A DNA stretch of 64,000 bases from an uncultured Roseibium sp. (GTDB taxonomy: Bacteria; Pseudomonadota; Alphaproteobacteria; Rhizobiales; Stappiaceae), in the NCBI RefSeq assembly GCF_947494555.1, contig NZ_CANLVF010000001.1, forward strand, positions 682,001 to 746,000. The letters run 5' to 3'. Both the position numbers and the translations under genes were made by a program. The notes under the pieces are model-generated. The model was not told the DNA's origin. It did not search any database and saw nothing but the letters and a program-made list of their open reading frames with translations. Position 1 is the stretch's first letter, and every line of letters starts with the position of its first letter. Below, piece after piece: positions 1 through 8,270 of the stretch.

Positions 1-678
1 CGACGCCAGGCTCAGGGCCCGTGTCATGCCAGGAACCGGGCCCTGCACGTTGCTTTCGGTGATCGAAAGAATGTTTCCAAGCTCGACACCGGCAGCGCTC
101 GCAAAGGTTTCCGCTTTTTGCCGCGCTGCGGCCACGGCGGCCTTCCTTGCCTCGTCAAGCTTGTCTTCCGGGTCGCTGACTTCAAAGCGGATGCTGCCGA
201 CGGAATTCGCGCCGCTTTCAACGGCAATCGTCAGCAAACCACCCAGCTTGTCGAGGTCGCGAACGTTGACCTCGATGCCGTTGCGCACTTCGTAGCCCGC
301 AATTTTGGGCTGGCGGCCGGAGCTCGTGGAACTTTCATATCGCGGATAGATACCAAAGCCCTGCGTCTGGATGTCCTTGGCCTCGACGCCGGCTGCCTTG
401 ACCGCGTCGATTACCATTGCGATCGACGCCGAATTTTCCGCGAGTGCGTCTGATGCCGTCTTCGCAGTCGTGGCAACATTGGTGGAGATGACGGCCATAT
501 CCGGAGCGACGGCCACGGAGCCGATGCCTTCCATAGTGATCGTGCCCATGGTCGATTGGGTATCCTGTGCAAGACCGGGTGTCGCCATCAGGAGTGCAGC
601 TCCAAGGCAGGCAGCCAGTGACGTGTTTCGAATGAACGCGTAAAAGGCACCATGCGGCGCGGTGATGAATCGTGTCAT
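1..678 (-). CDS. SIMPL (DUF541) domain periplasmic protein, 3' part cut by window edge
   Basis: The reverse strand reads 226 codons from ATG at 678 to the window edge without a stop. An N-terminal signal peptide (charged start, hydrophobic stretch near residues 18-36, ending ATPGLAQD) is followed by a SIMPL-type domain: TMEGIGSVAVAPDMAVIS, then a long helix-like stretch (ASDALAENSASIAMVIDAVK) and GVEAKDIQTQGFGIYPRY, all typical of the family. GAAAGGAA lies just upstream of the ATG. SIMPL proteins are envelope proteins of poorly defined role, often linked to oxidative stress. The C-terminus lies outside the window. The family call is firm; function is open. Confidence 0.88.
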   Translation of the reverse strand, partial: MTRFITAPHGAFYAFIRNTSLAACLGAALLMATPGLAQDTQSTMGTITMEGIGSVAVAPDMAVISTNVATTAKTASDALAENSASIAMVIDAVKAAGVEAKDIQTQGFGIYPRYESSTSSGRQPKIAGYEVRNGIEVNVRDLDKLGGLLTIAVESGANSVGSIRFEVSDPEDKLDEARKAAVAAARQKAETFASAAGVELGNILSITESNVQGPVPGMTRALSLAS

Positions 679-814
679 TGAAAATTCCTTTCAACAGAAT
701 GTGACTTGACCGGGAAGATTGTCGGTCAATGAGGCGTCGATAAGGCTCGCCGGTTCAGCTTCCGTTCATTTCCGGGCCCTTCCGTTTGAAGAGCAGACAG
801 GCTCCAAAAACACC

Positions 815-1885
815 TTAGCTCGCCTTTTCGCCGGTGCCGGATTCTTTCAGTCCGACATCGCCCGTTTCTGACAACAGAACCGCAATGGGCCTGGAGCTTT
901 CGAAGCGGGCACAGACAATGACGATCATCACCGTCAACGGAACACAGAGAACCATGCCGACGATGCCCCAGATGGCACCCCAAAAGGCGAGGGACAGCAT
1001 GATGACGAGACCGGAGAGGTTGAGGTTGGATCCCATCAGTCTCGGTTCGATCAGATTGCCGATGGCAAACTGGATGAGGCCGAGACCGGTTGCGATCGCG
1101 AAAAACGGGCCGAGCGTGTCGTAATAGACGATCGCGAGCAGGCTTGGAAAAATGACACCGATCAGGGATCCGATGGTCGGGATGTAGTTGAGCAGAAAGG
1201 CGATGAAGCCGAAAAGGGCCGCGTAGGGCAGGCCAATCAGAATGAGAACGAGGCTGGTGAGCGCTCCGGTCGCCACGGAAACCGCGGTCTTGATCGAAAA
1301 ATAATGCATGATCGAGCGGTTGATTTCAGCGCGGATCGCAAAGGCGGATTGCGCGCGCTCGGGCGATGAGAACAGCCGCTCGAATTTCCGGTCGAACGTG
1401 GATTGTTCCAGCACCAGAAAGAGCACGTAAATAAAGACTAGGCTTGCGGAACCGGCCAGCGTGGTGACGAGGCTGGCGCCGGCGGTCACCATGCGCGGGA
1501 CGACGCTGTCCGGCAGAAGGTCTTTCAATTCGATCGGATCATTCAAGTCGAAATGGGAGGAGAACTGATCGAAGATCTCCTCAAGGCGGCGCTGGTAGGT
1601 GGGAGCGTCCTGGGCAAGCTGGGCAAGGTTCACCGTGACGATGTCGAGCACGACCGTGCTGGCGGCAAAGATCGCCAGAAGCGCGAAGGTGAAGGCAATG
1701 AAGCCGGGCAGCCGCCAGCGGCCGATCGGAACTTTCTGGAAGGCATGCGCGAGCGAGTTGATCATGTACCAGACGATCAGCGCAATCACGAAGGGCAGCA
1801 GCAGCGAGCGCCCGACCACAAGCAGCCAGCCGATCATGCAGACGAGCAGGACGGTGAGCGTGGCGGACAGAAGTGGACTTCGCAT
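815..1885 (-). CDS. AI-2E family (PerM/YdiK-like) membrane transporter
   Basis: A 356-residue, very hydrophobic protein with an N-terminal pair of membrane segments (LLVCMIGWLLVVGRSLLLPFVIALIVWYM region), a soluble middle part (about residues 85-140), and a C-terminal membrane bundle containing LNYIPTIGSLIGVIFPSLLA and the conserved LIEPRLMG stretch. These are hallmarks of the AI-2E/PerM superfamily, whose members include the autoinducer-2 exporter TqsA and Na+/H+ antiporter-like proteins. Length is normal for the family. The substrate cannot be told from sequence. It lies downstream of and in the same direction as no obvious partner; the SIMPL gene follows 136 bases later on the same strand. 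Confidence 0.88.
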   Translation of the reverse strand: MRSPLLSATLTVLLVCMIGWLLVVGRSLLLPFVIALIVWYMINSLAHAFQKVPIGRWRLPGFIAFTFALLAIFAASTVVLDIVTVNLAQLAQDAPTYQRRLEEIFDQFSSHFDLNDPIELKDLLPDSVVPRMVTAGASLVTTLAGSASLVFIYVLFLVLEQSTFDRKFERLFSSPERAQSAFAIRAEINRSIMHYFSIKTAVSVATGALTSLVLILIGLPYAALFGFIAFLLNYIPTIGSLIGVIFPSLLAIVYYDTLGPFFAIATGLGLIQFAIGNLIEPRLMGSNLNLSGLVIMLSLAFWGAIWGIVGMVLCVPLTVMIVIVCARFESSRPIAVLLSETGDVGLKESGTGEKAS

Positions 1886-2198
1886 GGTTGCTCCGGCATT
1901 CCTAACTGCAGCGAGTCGCGCTGGGTTTCAGTCCCATTTAGACCTCAAGCTCTTCGCGAACGGAACCTTTTTGATGCTCCTGTGAACAGGACATGCGTGT
2001 TCCGGCCAGTCGCTGGGCTGCCATTGCGAAGGCGAAAACCCAAAGCGCCGGCCAGATGAGGCAGTGCGGAGGGCAGCGTCAGCAGGACGACTTTCCAAGA
2101 CCTTTTTAAGCTTGCCGTCGCAAACCACTTGCTCCGTGCATTTGCCATGGTATAGGGGACACAGCGCAGCGTTCAGCTTTTCGCACGAACCCTGCCGT
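1886..2198. other. Intergenic region, nothing recognised
   Basis: These 313 bases separate the reverse-strand AI-2E gene from the forward tRNA gene. It must carry the promoters of both, but I see no convincing -35/-10 pair, operator palindrome or coding sequence. Short open frames here have no start-site or composition support. Confidence 0.5.
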
Positions 2199-2275
2199 GG
2201 GCCTGTAGCTCAACTGGTTAGAGCCGTCCGCTCATAACGGATTGGTTGGGGGTTCGAGTCCCTCCGGGCCCACCA
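2199..2275 (+). tRNA. tRNA with CAU anticodon (tRNA-Ile2 preferred, elongator tRNA-Met possible)
   Basis: A complete 77-base cloverleaf including encoded CCA. The acceptor stem GGGCCTG pairs with CGGGCCC; the D arm is GCTC/GAGC. The anticodon stem GTCCG/CGGAT holds loop CTCATAA with anticodon CAT; the T arm GGGGG-TTCGAGT-CCCTC is followed by discriminator A. The acceptor stem looks like that of alphaproteobacterial tRNA-Ile(GAU), which favours a lysidine-modified tRNA-Ile2, but an elongator tRNA-Met cannot be excluded by eye. It is not an initiator: 1-72 is a G-C pair. Its 3' end appears to be the attachment site of the island that follows. Confidence 0.93.
2258..2275 (+). repeat. Candidate attL: tRNA 3' end used as integration site
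   Basis: The last 18 bases of the tRNA gene, including CCA, match bases 8200-8217 at 16 of 18 positions in the same orientation. A tyrosine integrase remnant starts only 92 bases downstream with its 3' end facing the tRNA, the usual arrangement for tRNA-targeting islands. Inferred attachment core; not experimentally defined. Confidence 0.5.
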
Positions 2276-2326
2276 TTTTCTTTTCTTGGTTGAAAAAGCT
2301 TTTTTATCAAGGGCTTGTGAGGGTGG

Positions 2327-2367
2327 GGTGTCCCACGTTTGAGGCCCATTTTGAAGCGTGGGACACC
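2327..2367. terminator. Inverted repeat between tRNA and integrase remnant
   Basis: GGTGTCCCACG (2327-2337) and CGTGGGACACC (2357-2367) form a perfect 11-base-pair stem with a 19-base loop. The right arm touches the stop codon of the reverse-strand integrase remnant. It may act as a terminator between the convergent tRNA and integrase genes, or be an integrase arm/core site. There is no strong T-run next to it, so the terminator call is tentative. Confidence 0.45.
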
Positions 2368-2900
2368 TACCAGTCCATATTCGCTAAATTTTGCATCGCA
2401 TCAGCGGCAAGTCGCCAGCGCTCAACATCTTTGGTGTATACTTCCGATGTCTTTGCCTGGGTATGTCCGTGGATCGACATAATTTGATATTGGCTCGCAC
2501 CATCCTCGGCCAATAAATTACCCGTCGCCTTCCTGATCCCGTGGCTGGATAGGTGGTTCAACCCGGCCTCATCACACCATTTGCGGAAGCTGTTGCGCAG
2601 TCCCTCGGGTGATTTAAACGGCTGTCCGTATTCCGTCAGCAGATAGGTCCGGCCCTCGATATTCATCGCGCGGGTGACCTTTAAAAGCGGGGGCAGCATA
2701 GGGATTTTAACGAAGGCCAAGCCCTTATTGACTGGTTGTCAGCCAAGCCCGCGCACTCCGGCGCGCTCACACTCGTTCGCCCGTTCGAGCCTGATGGCAT
2801 CGCTGATGCGGCAGGCAGTGAACATGAACAGCGTCAGGCACAGGTGCGCGCGTGTTCCAGGCGGGTGCGTTTCGCGGTAATTTTTCAGATCGTCAACCGT
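2367..2900 (-). pseudogene. Tyrosine recombinase (integrase) catalytic-domain remnant
   Basis: Reading the reverse strand from about 2900, one frame gives a clear integrase catalytic domain: LTLFMFTACRISDAIRLER, with the first catalytic Arg, then a UGA stop at 2741-2739 where Trp would be expected, then the same frame continues as KGLAFVKIPMLPPL, the HGIRKATGNLLAEDG box, HGHTQ and the Tyr in TSEVYTKD. Thus the domain is intact apart from one in-frame nonsense codon. The N-terminal arm/core-binding domains are missing: the frame runs into a TAG at 2903-2901 and recognisable sequence ends. A 117-residue piece starting at a TTG (2720) could still be read, but would lack the first catalytic Arg. 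Interpreted as the dead integrase of the island inserted at the adjacent tRNA. Confidence 0.82.
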
Positions 2901-3008
2901 CTAGGGCGTCGCGCATCTACGCTCAATGCGGAAGTGTGGGCTCAGCGCATCTGTACCGACACTTCCCGATATAGGTTGAAGCTCTTAAGTCCGCATAGAG
3001 TTAGCTTT

Positions 3009-4094
3009 CTACAGGCCGCTGTTAATTATTGTCGGGTCAGTACAGCGTCCCATGCAGTAGTCTGGCCGGTATTTAAGTTCGTCGATTGTCTTCTTGGGTT
3101 TTTGTTTGAAAAGTATGTCGATACATGCATCTTTTCCCAGCGTAAAATAGTGCTCGTAGTCTGTGTCATTTGTCCAATCGACCCAATCAATACCTTCTCT
3201 TAATTCGTCTTCGGTTGGGAAATCGGTTTCAAAACGCTGCTCATCAGCCCAAATACTTATGATTTTTAGATACTCATGCGACGGGTCTCTGCGAGAGATT
3301 ATGGCTTCCAGCTTGTATTTCCATTCATCCGCAAGTGGTGCCTTAATTGGAATTTCTGACCCTGGAAACAAATTCTTAGGATTTGAGTCGTCACGTTCAT
3401 AAACTTCAAATCCATACTTTTTCACGCGAATAGCCACTTCAAAGCGCATATAGCCAGCCGGGGAGTTTGCGGCTAAACTCGTGCGTATATTAATGCACAT
3501 AGTCGTAACGATTCTCCCGGATCCGTTACTTCGACGATAAACATAACCTTTTACTTCCTTGCCTTTTCTGTTCACAAATTTATCATTTATTTTACCATTC
3601 GGATCAATGAAGATTGGCGATTGGAAATTACCTTTACTGTCGGTTGGCATGTATTGAAGTGCAGCATTTAGCCAGATATTGTATAAGACTCCTTCAGTTC
3701 CCTTAAATTCATCATAATGTGTTTGATTGCGTAAAAGACGCTTTACCCACTGTATCTCACTTTCTCCTGGATCACGCCGATCAATCTGCCGTAATATATC
3801 CCTGACATTTTTAGGTGTTAGCTTGCCGTCTTTCTTCTCTACGATGATGTTGTCCTTAAAAATTGCCTGCATTGGGCCATAATTGTATTTATCGTCTTCT
3901 TTCCTATCCTGTGGAATTAGTTTACCACGACTTCGCTCGGCTAATTTCTTGCAATAACCTTCTGTCACTGAATTATTTGAGTCTGACTTCGCCTTATCTG
4001 AGACTGTTACTGCAATGATAAAAATGATTGTAACAAGCAAAGGCGAAAAAATTCGAGTGCAATTAGAACTGCGAAACTTTAGCTGTTGAATCAT
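3009..4094 (-). CDS. AT-rich secreted hypothetical protein
   Basis: A 361-residue open frame from ATG at 4094. This start is chosen because AAGGGGG lies at a good distance upstream and because it opens a typical signal peptide (MIQQLKFRSSN, then a hydrophobic run LLVTIIFIIAVTVS). A further ATG nine codons upstream (4121) has no ribosome site. I do not recognise the family. The mature part is charged and soluble (many Lys, Asp, Arg), with two Cys pairs near the ends (EGYCKKLAE; DACIDILFK, PDYCMGRCTD). Base composition and codon use are clearly more AT-rich than all flanking genes, consistent with acquisition as part of the tRNA-linked island. Confidence 0.7.
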   Translation of the reverse strand: MIQQLKFRSSNCTRIFSPLLVTIIFIIAVTVSDKAKSDSNNSVTEGYCKKLAERSRGKLIPQDRKEDDKYNYGPMQAIFKDNIIVEKKDGKLTPKNVRDILRQIDRRDPGESEIQWVKRLLRNQTHYDEFKGTEGVLYNIWLNAALQYMPTDSKGNFQSPIFIDPNGKINDKFVNRKGKEVKGYVYRRSNGSGRIVTTMCINIRTSLAANSPAGYMRFEVAIRVKKYGFEVYERDDSNPKNLFPGSEIPIKAPLADEWKYKLEAIISRRDPSHEYLKIISIWADEQRFETDFPTEDELREGIDWVDWTNDTDYEHYFTLGKDACIDILFKQKPKKTIDELKYRPDYCMGRCTDPTIINSGL

Positions 4095-4380
4095 GAAAGC
4101 GACCCCCTTGTTTGAGTCCATTAGGCGATTTTACCAAACGTCGAACACCATCCAAGTTTTGTCTAACGTATCATGGGTTGTATCGTGATTGAACTATAAA
4201 CATCTAAATTGTGCTTTTAGGTGCCGTAAGGTTGTTCTGATGGGGAGCTTCTAACTCTTGGGAAGCTGCAGTCGGGATCCGATGCGTTGCGTTTGCTGCG
4301 ATGAATATTTGAAGCAGAATCGCAAACGACATTTCAATACAGATCTTGAGCAATAAAAGCCCGCCTGTAGTCGGAGTCCC

Positions 4381-7300
4381 TTACACATTCTGTGACGACA
4401 GCTCAGAAAAAAAACAACTTTCAGACTTGTGTGAAGTCAAGGTCGATTCGAAGCTTTTGGGCGCCTGGCTATGAGCTTGTAGCCCGGCAATAAGTTTTAT
4501 CTGTTCAACAAGAAACTCTGCGTAGGGCAGAATTTGCGTTGCACCGGTACCTCTGTATGTCGCTATGCCCTGTGCGAGTTCGACGAGACCAGCTGAGATA
4601 TCTCCTTCAACGGCAATGGCCCAGCCTCTCACGATACGACCCCAACCGGTCCAATAGGGGTAGTCTTGCTCCTCGGACATGCTGATGACGCTGTCTGCAT
4701 GCGTCATGGCCAGCGCTGCATCCTGCTTGAATTGGGCAAGGCACGCCGCAAACCCCTCGGCGTAGATCAGGCTAAAGGGGTGATCGAGCTTCTTTCCGAG
4801 TGCAATGGCGCGGTCCCGATAGGCCTCGGCTGTCTCAAGGTTCCCCAGGAGCCAGTGCGCCCATGAGAGACCGGACATGCCAACAACGCCGGGATCCGTG
4901 CCGTAAGTGAATTTCAGGTCTGCGTGGCGCACACGGTCGTAGAGGTCGTTCGCCCGGGTGAGATACTCAACCGCGCGTTCAAACTCCGCCTCATGGACGG
5001 AGCACATGCCGTTGGACCGGTACGCCTCGATGAGAAGGTCCTCGCTCCGGTCGTCCTCCGCCATCGCAATAAGCTGTTCGACAATACTGCGGGTTTTTCG
5101 CAGCTCACCCTTGAGGAAATGCACGTTGGCCTGGCCGCGGAGCGCCACGAAAAGCTTGCGGTTGTCCGAGGAGTGGCGGCTCAGAGTGAGCGCAACGTCG
5201 TAGTTCTCTTCCACCTCCGGTGCCGACCATCCCTCTTTCATGAGAAGCGACGCGCCGAGCCCAATGCGAAGGTCAAGCTCGGCACCATCGCGTGTTTGTG
5301 TTTGCGGTGTCATTCCCAGTGACCGGAGACCGCCCTTGTACTGCTCCACCGCTTCAATGTGAGCCGAATGCGAGGCGAACCTCTGTCCTGCGTCCAGATA
5401 GCAGGCCGCTGCCTCTTCGTGACGCTCGGATCGCGACAGGTGCAGCGCAGTAATCTCCGGCTGGCGTTTGGCAACTTCGGAGAAGTCCATCATCAGGACG
5501 TCGGCGACTCTGCTGTGGACCTTACGGCGCACACTGTGGAGCAGGGTTTCGTACGCGACTTCCTGGATCAGTGCATGTTTGAATCCGTAGACGGCTTTGG
5601 CGCCGCTGCCTTGGCGCACCACAAGCCCCGACGCTTCAACGCGCTGCAGGCTTTCGTCAAGATCGGCATCGGCGTTGACAGCCTCGATGAACTGCCGGTC
5701 GAAGGATCGACCGAGGACGGACAAAATCTGCGCGAGTTCCTTGTCCTGGCCGAGCGAATCGAGCCGCGCAACGAACAGGGCTTGCACCGAGTCAGGCAGC
5801 TCCTGTTTGTCCGGCGACTGGATCATCGCCTTGGTCAATTCTTCCACGTATAGGGGAACACCGCCGGCCCGCTCCACGATCGCCCGGACGAGCACGCGGC
5901 CCAGGCCGTCGCCACCGTTCGCTGCGGCGATCTCCAAAGCCTGATCCCGGGTAACGCGATTAAGCGTGAGTTCTGTTCGCGGGGTGTGGGCAGACCCTGG
6001 AAACTGCCAGCCTGGGCGCTTCGCGACGAGCAGCATGATCGGCAAATTTTCCAGCCGCGACGCCAGCTCTCGCAAGACGTCTTCTGTGCTCGGGTCGATC
6101 CAGTGCGCATCCTCCACAACGATGAGGAGCGGACCCGCTGCAGCCGCTCTTTGGACCAGGCTGATTATGGCATCGACGATCTGATCATAGGCGTCATCTG
6201 CGCTGGTGAAGGACAGGCTGACGCTCGGATCAACCCGCAAGACGAGCTGGGAAATCAGATCGATATCTTTTGGGGTCGCGGCGAATTTCTCGCTCGTTGA
6301 CGCCTCAAGTTTTCGGCGTTGCTCGACGTCATCGTCCCCGGTAGTAATTCGGGCCAAATCCCGGAAGAACTGTGCGATCGGGTAAAATGCGCTGCCGACC
6401 TGATAGTCGATGCACTGAAGTCGGACGAGCGTATGCGCCTCGCCCGCAAGGTGTGACTGAAGCATTCTCACAAGCCGGGACTTGCCGATGCCCGCTTCAC
6501 CAGTCAGCAACATCAGTTGACCTTCGCCGGACCTCACGGTCTCCCACCGGTCCAGGAGCATCCCGTACTCATGCTCACGTCCGACAAAAGGGGTCAGTGC
6601 ATCGGGGGATGCTTCGATCGTTTCTTCAGTGCGTTCAACTCCGGTGACCCTCCAGACGGGAAGGGGTTCCGGGAACCCCTTTGCGCTCATGCTGCCGAGC
6701 GACTCCGTTGCGATAGTGGAGGCACACGCAACCTGAGTTGCCCGGTCGATCACGATCTGTCCGGGCGATGCAATGCTCTGCAATCGCTGGGCACGGTTCG
6801 GTGTGTCTCCAGACACGTCCGCGCCGCGATGACCATGGTCCCCCACGACGACCAGACCGGTCGCGATGCCGACCCGGACATCGAGCTGCAGGCCGCTATC
6901 AAACTGCAGTTCACGCACGGCCGCAACGCTGTCAAGAGCGGCCCGCGCCGCGCGTTCCGCCTGATCCTCGAACGCTTCAGGCCAGCCAAAGAAAGCCAGA
7001 ATGCCATCGCCCAGGTACCGAGCGACATAGCCGTCGTAGCGCAAGATTGCTGTGCGAACGCGTTCAAGAAAACTTTGCGTCACATCACGCAGCTCTTCGG
7101 GGTCAAGGCGGACCGCAAGTGGCGTGGAATCCACCATGTCGAAGAATGCAATTGCTATGCGCCGTCGCTCTGCCGATCCATGCTGAGGTTTGATGTCAGT
7201 CGCAGTCTCCACAGTGAAGTTGCTGCCCGCCTCCTGGTAACCAGTTGAAGCTGTAAAACTCCCGACACCTTGAGCGATTTTTGATAGTATCAGGCGGCGT

Positions 7301-7446
7301 GGTCCGAGTGGAAGTCCAATCTCTTTAAGGTCTTCTTCGCTTAGATGAAGCAGTACTTCAAAATCAATCTCCTGCTCGCGAAACAGTGGGGCGTATCGCT
7401 CGAGTCCAATACTTTTAAGCCATTCAGAGATATCAAAAAATATCAT
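4381..7446 (-). CDS. SAM domain - class III nucleotide cyclase - AAA ATPase - TPR protein
   Basis: 1021 residues with four modules. Residues 1-60 are a SAM domain (WLKSIGLERYAPLF...LKEIGLPLGPRRLIL). Residues about 95-270 are a class III adenylate/guanylate cyclase catalytic domain with both metal-binding Asp residues (FFDMVDS, D103; YLGDG, D147) and the transition-state Asn/Arg pair (NRAQR, N217 and R221), so it should be active. From about 287 (FVGREHE) comes a STAND-type ATPase with Walker A GEAGIGKS (316-323) and Walker B-like LLIVVEDAHW. The C-terminal 400 residues are helical TPR-like repeats. No membrane segment or signal peptide is seen, so it is cytosolic. Proteins of this layout are common in rhizobia-type genomes; the stimulus is unknown. 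It lies within the putative tRNA island. Confidence 0.88.
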   Translation of the reverse strand: MIFFDISEWLKSIGLERYAPLFREQEIDFEVLLHLSEEDLKEIGLPLGPRRLILSKIAQGVGSFTASTGYQEAGSNFTVETATDIKPQHGSAERRRIAIAFFDMVDSTPLAVRLDPEELRDVTQSFLERVRTAILRYDGYVARYLGDGILAFFGWPEAFEDQAERAARAALDSVAAVRELQFDSGLQLDVRVGIATGLVVVGDHGHRGADVSGDTPNRAQRLQSIASPGQIVIDRATQVACASTIATESLGSMSAKGFPEPLPVWRVTGVERTEETIEASPDALTPFVGREHEYGMLLDRWETVRSGEGQLMLLTGEAGIGKSRLVRMLQSHLAGEAHTLVRLQCIDYQVGSAFYPIAQFFRDLARITTGDDDVEQRRKLEASTSEKFAATPKDIDLISQLVLRVDPSVSLSFTSADDAYDQIVDAIISLVQRAAAAGPLLIVVEDAHWIDPSTEDVLRELASRLENLPIMLLVAKRPGWQFPGSAHTPRTELTLNRVTRDQALEIAAANGGDGLGRVLVRAIVERAGGVPLYVEELTKAMIQSPDKQELPDSVQALFVARLDSLGQDKELAQILSVLGRSFDRQFIEAVNADADLDESLQRVEASGLVVRQGSGAKAVYGFKHALIQEVAYETLLHSVRRKVHSRVADVLMMDFSEVAKRQPEITALHLSRSERHEEAAACYLDAGQRFASHSAHIEAVEQYKGGLRSLGMTPQTQTRDGAELDLRIGLGASLLMKEGWSAPEVEENYDVALTLSRHSSDNRKLFVALRGQANVHFLKGELRKTRSIVEQLIAMAEDDRSEDLLIEAYRSNGMCSVHEAEFERAVEYLTRANDLYDRVRHADLKFTYGTDPGVVGMSGLSWAHWLLGNLETAEAYRDRAIALGKKLDHPFSLIYAEGFAACLAQFKQDAALAMTHADSVISMSEEQDYPYWTGWGRIVRGWAIAVEGDISAGLVELAQGIATYRGTGATQILPYAEFLVEQIKLIAGLQAHSQAPKSFESTLTSHKSESCFFSELSSQNV

Positions 7447-8270
7447 ATTTAACGCCTGGAATGACAGCTATGCCGCTAGGTAACAAAGCCACGACCTACA
7501 GTTTTCACAAGTCTGTGGGCAATTGCAATAGCACGTGCCACTTGAGCGTTTATGGACAGAATTTGACACTCTGGATGGCTACTTCCTACCGGGCTCCTAA
7601 CTTAGCTCTACCCAAAGGCGGAAACCTACCTGGATTGAGTGAGTTCACGCGTGGGCCATTCTGGAGACACAACGCAGTACCATTCCCTTACGCAGCTGTT
7701 GTGCAGTACTTTTTAGTTGGCTTTCGAAGCGACCTCGAGAGCCTGAAAATGTCCAGGGATTTTTCCTGACAACAGCCAAAATTCAAGACTGTTCCTTGCC
7801 CCCAGTGTTTGTGTTGTTGTTCATGTTTTCATACTTGCATTCGCATTCCAACAAGCCCCGGCGAGAGGATGTACGATGGAATTCAAGTCGGTGTTCGCGA
7901 TGATTGGCCTTGTTGCCTAGGCGGCGCAAATCCACCGCAATAACCGAGGCTCCTGATCTTGGTGTTTCGGCTTGGCTGAAATCTGGTATTCGATCATGCA
8001 AAGGATGAATAACTGGGGACCTGGAGAATTGGTGCGGCAGGACCGGACAAACCTGACCGGACAAATGCACTCTCAGTTTTTCTCGAGTTTTTCACGTGCC
8101 TGACCAGTTCTATTTTCAATGTGGCATTTAAGTGGAATATCGTGTTCCACGTCTTGCCGTTGTGCCCAGTGGTTTCACGGTGCTAATGCGCTAGCCGGTG
8201 TCTCTCCGAGCCCACCACTTACATCTCCCTTCCCACAAACCCAAGCTCTCACCCGCAAGGCTTCCAGACC
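7447..8270. other. 824-base stretch without a convincing gene; distal end of the island
   Basis: Between the cyclase start and the end of the next ABC permease gene no open frame has a credible start, composition or family match. Two frames (7461-7769 forward; 7783-8070 reverse) are open for 95-102 codons but contain no recognisable motif. The only structural signal is the imperfect copy of the tRNA 3' end at 8200-8217. This is probably decayed mobile DNA. Confidence 0.5.
8200..8217 (+). repeat. Candidate attR: imperfect copy of the tRNA 3' end
   Basis: GTCTCTCCGAGCCCACCA matches the last 18 bases of the tRNA gene at 2258-2275 at 16 of 18 positions, same strand. If it is the displaced original tRNA end, the inserted element spans about 2276-8217. 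The chance of an 18-mer with two mismatches arising at random somewhere in several kb is low but not negligible. Confidence 0.45.

Noticed and set aside
7461..8070. Two open frames of about 100 codons in the island tail
   Set aside because: No recognisable motif, unusual composition and no convincing ribosome sites; treated as non-coding debris.
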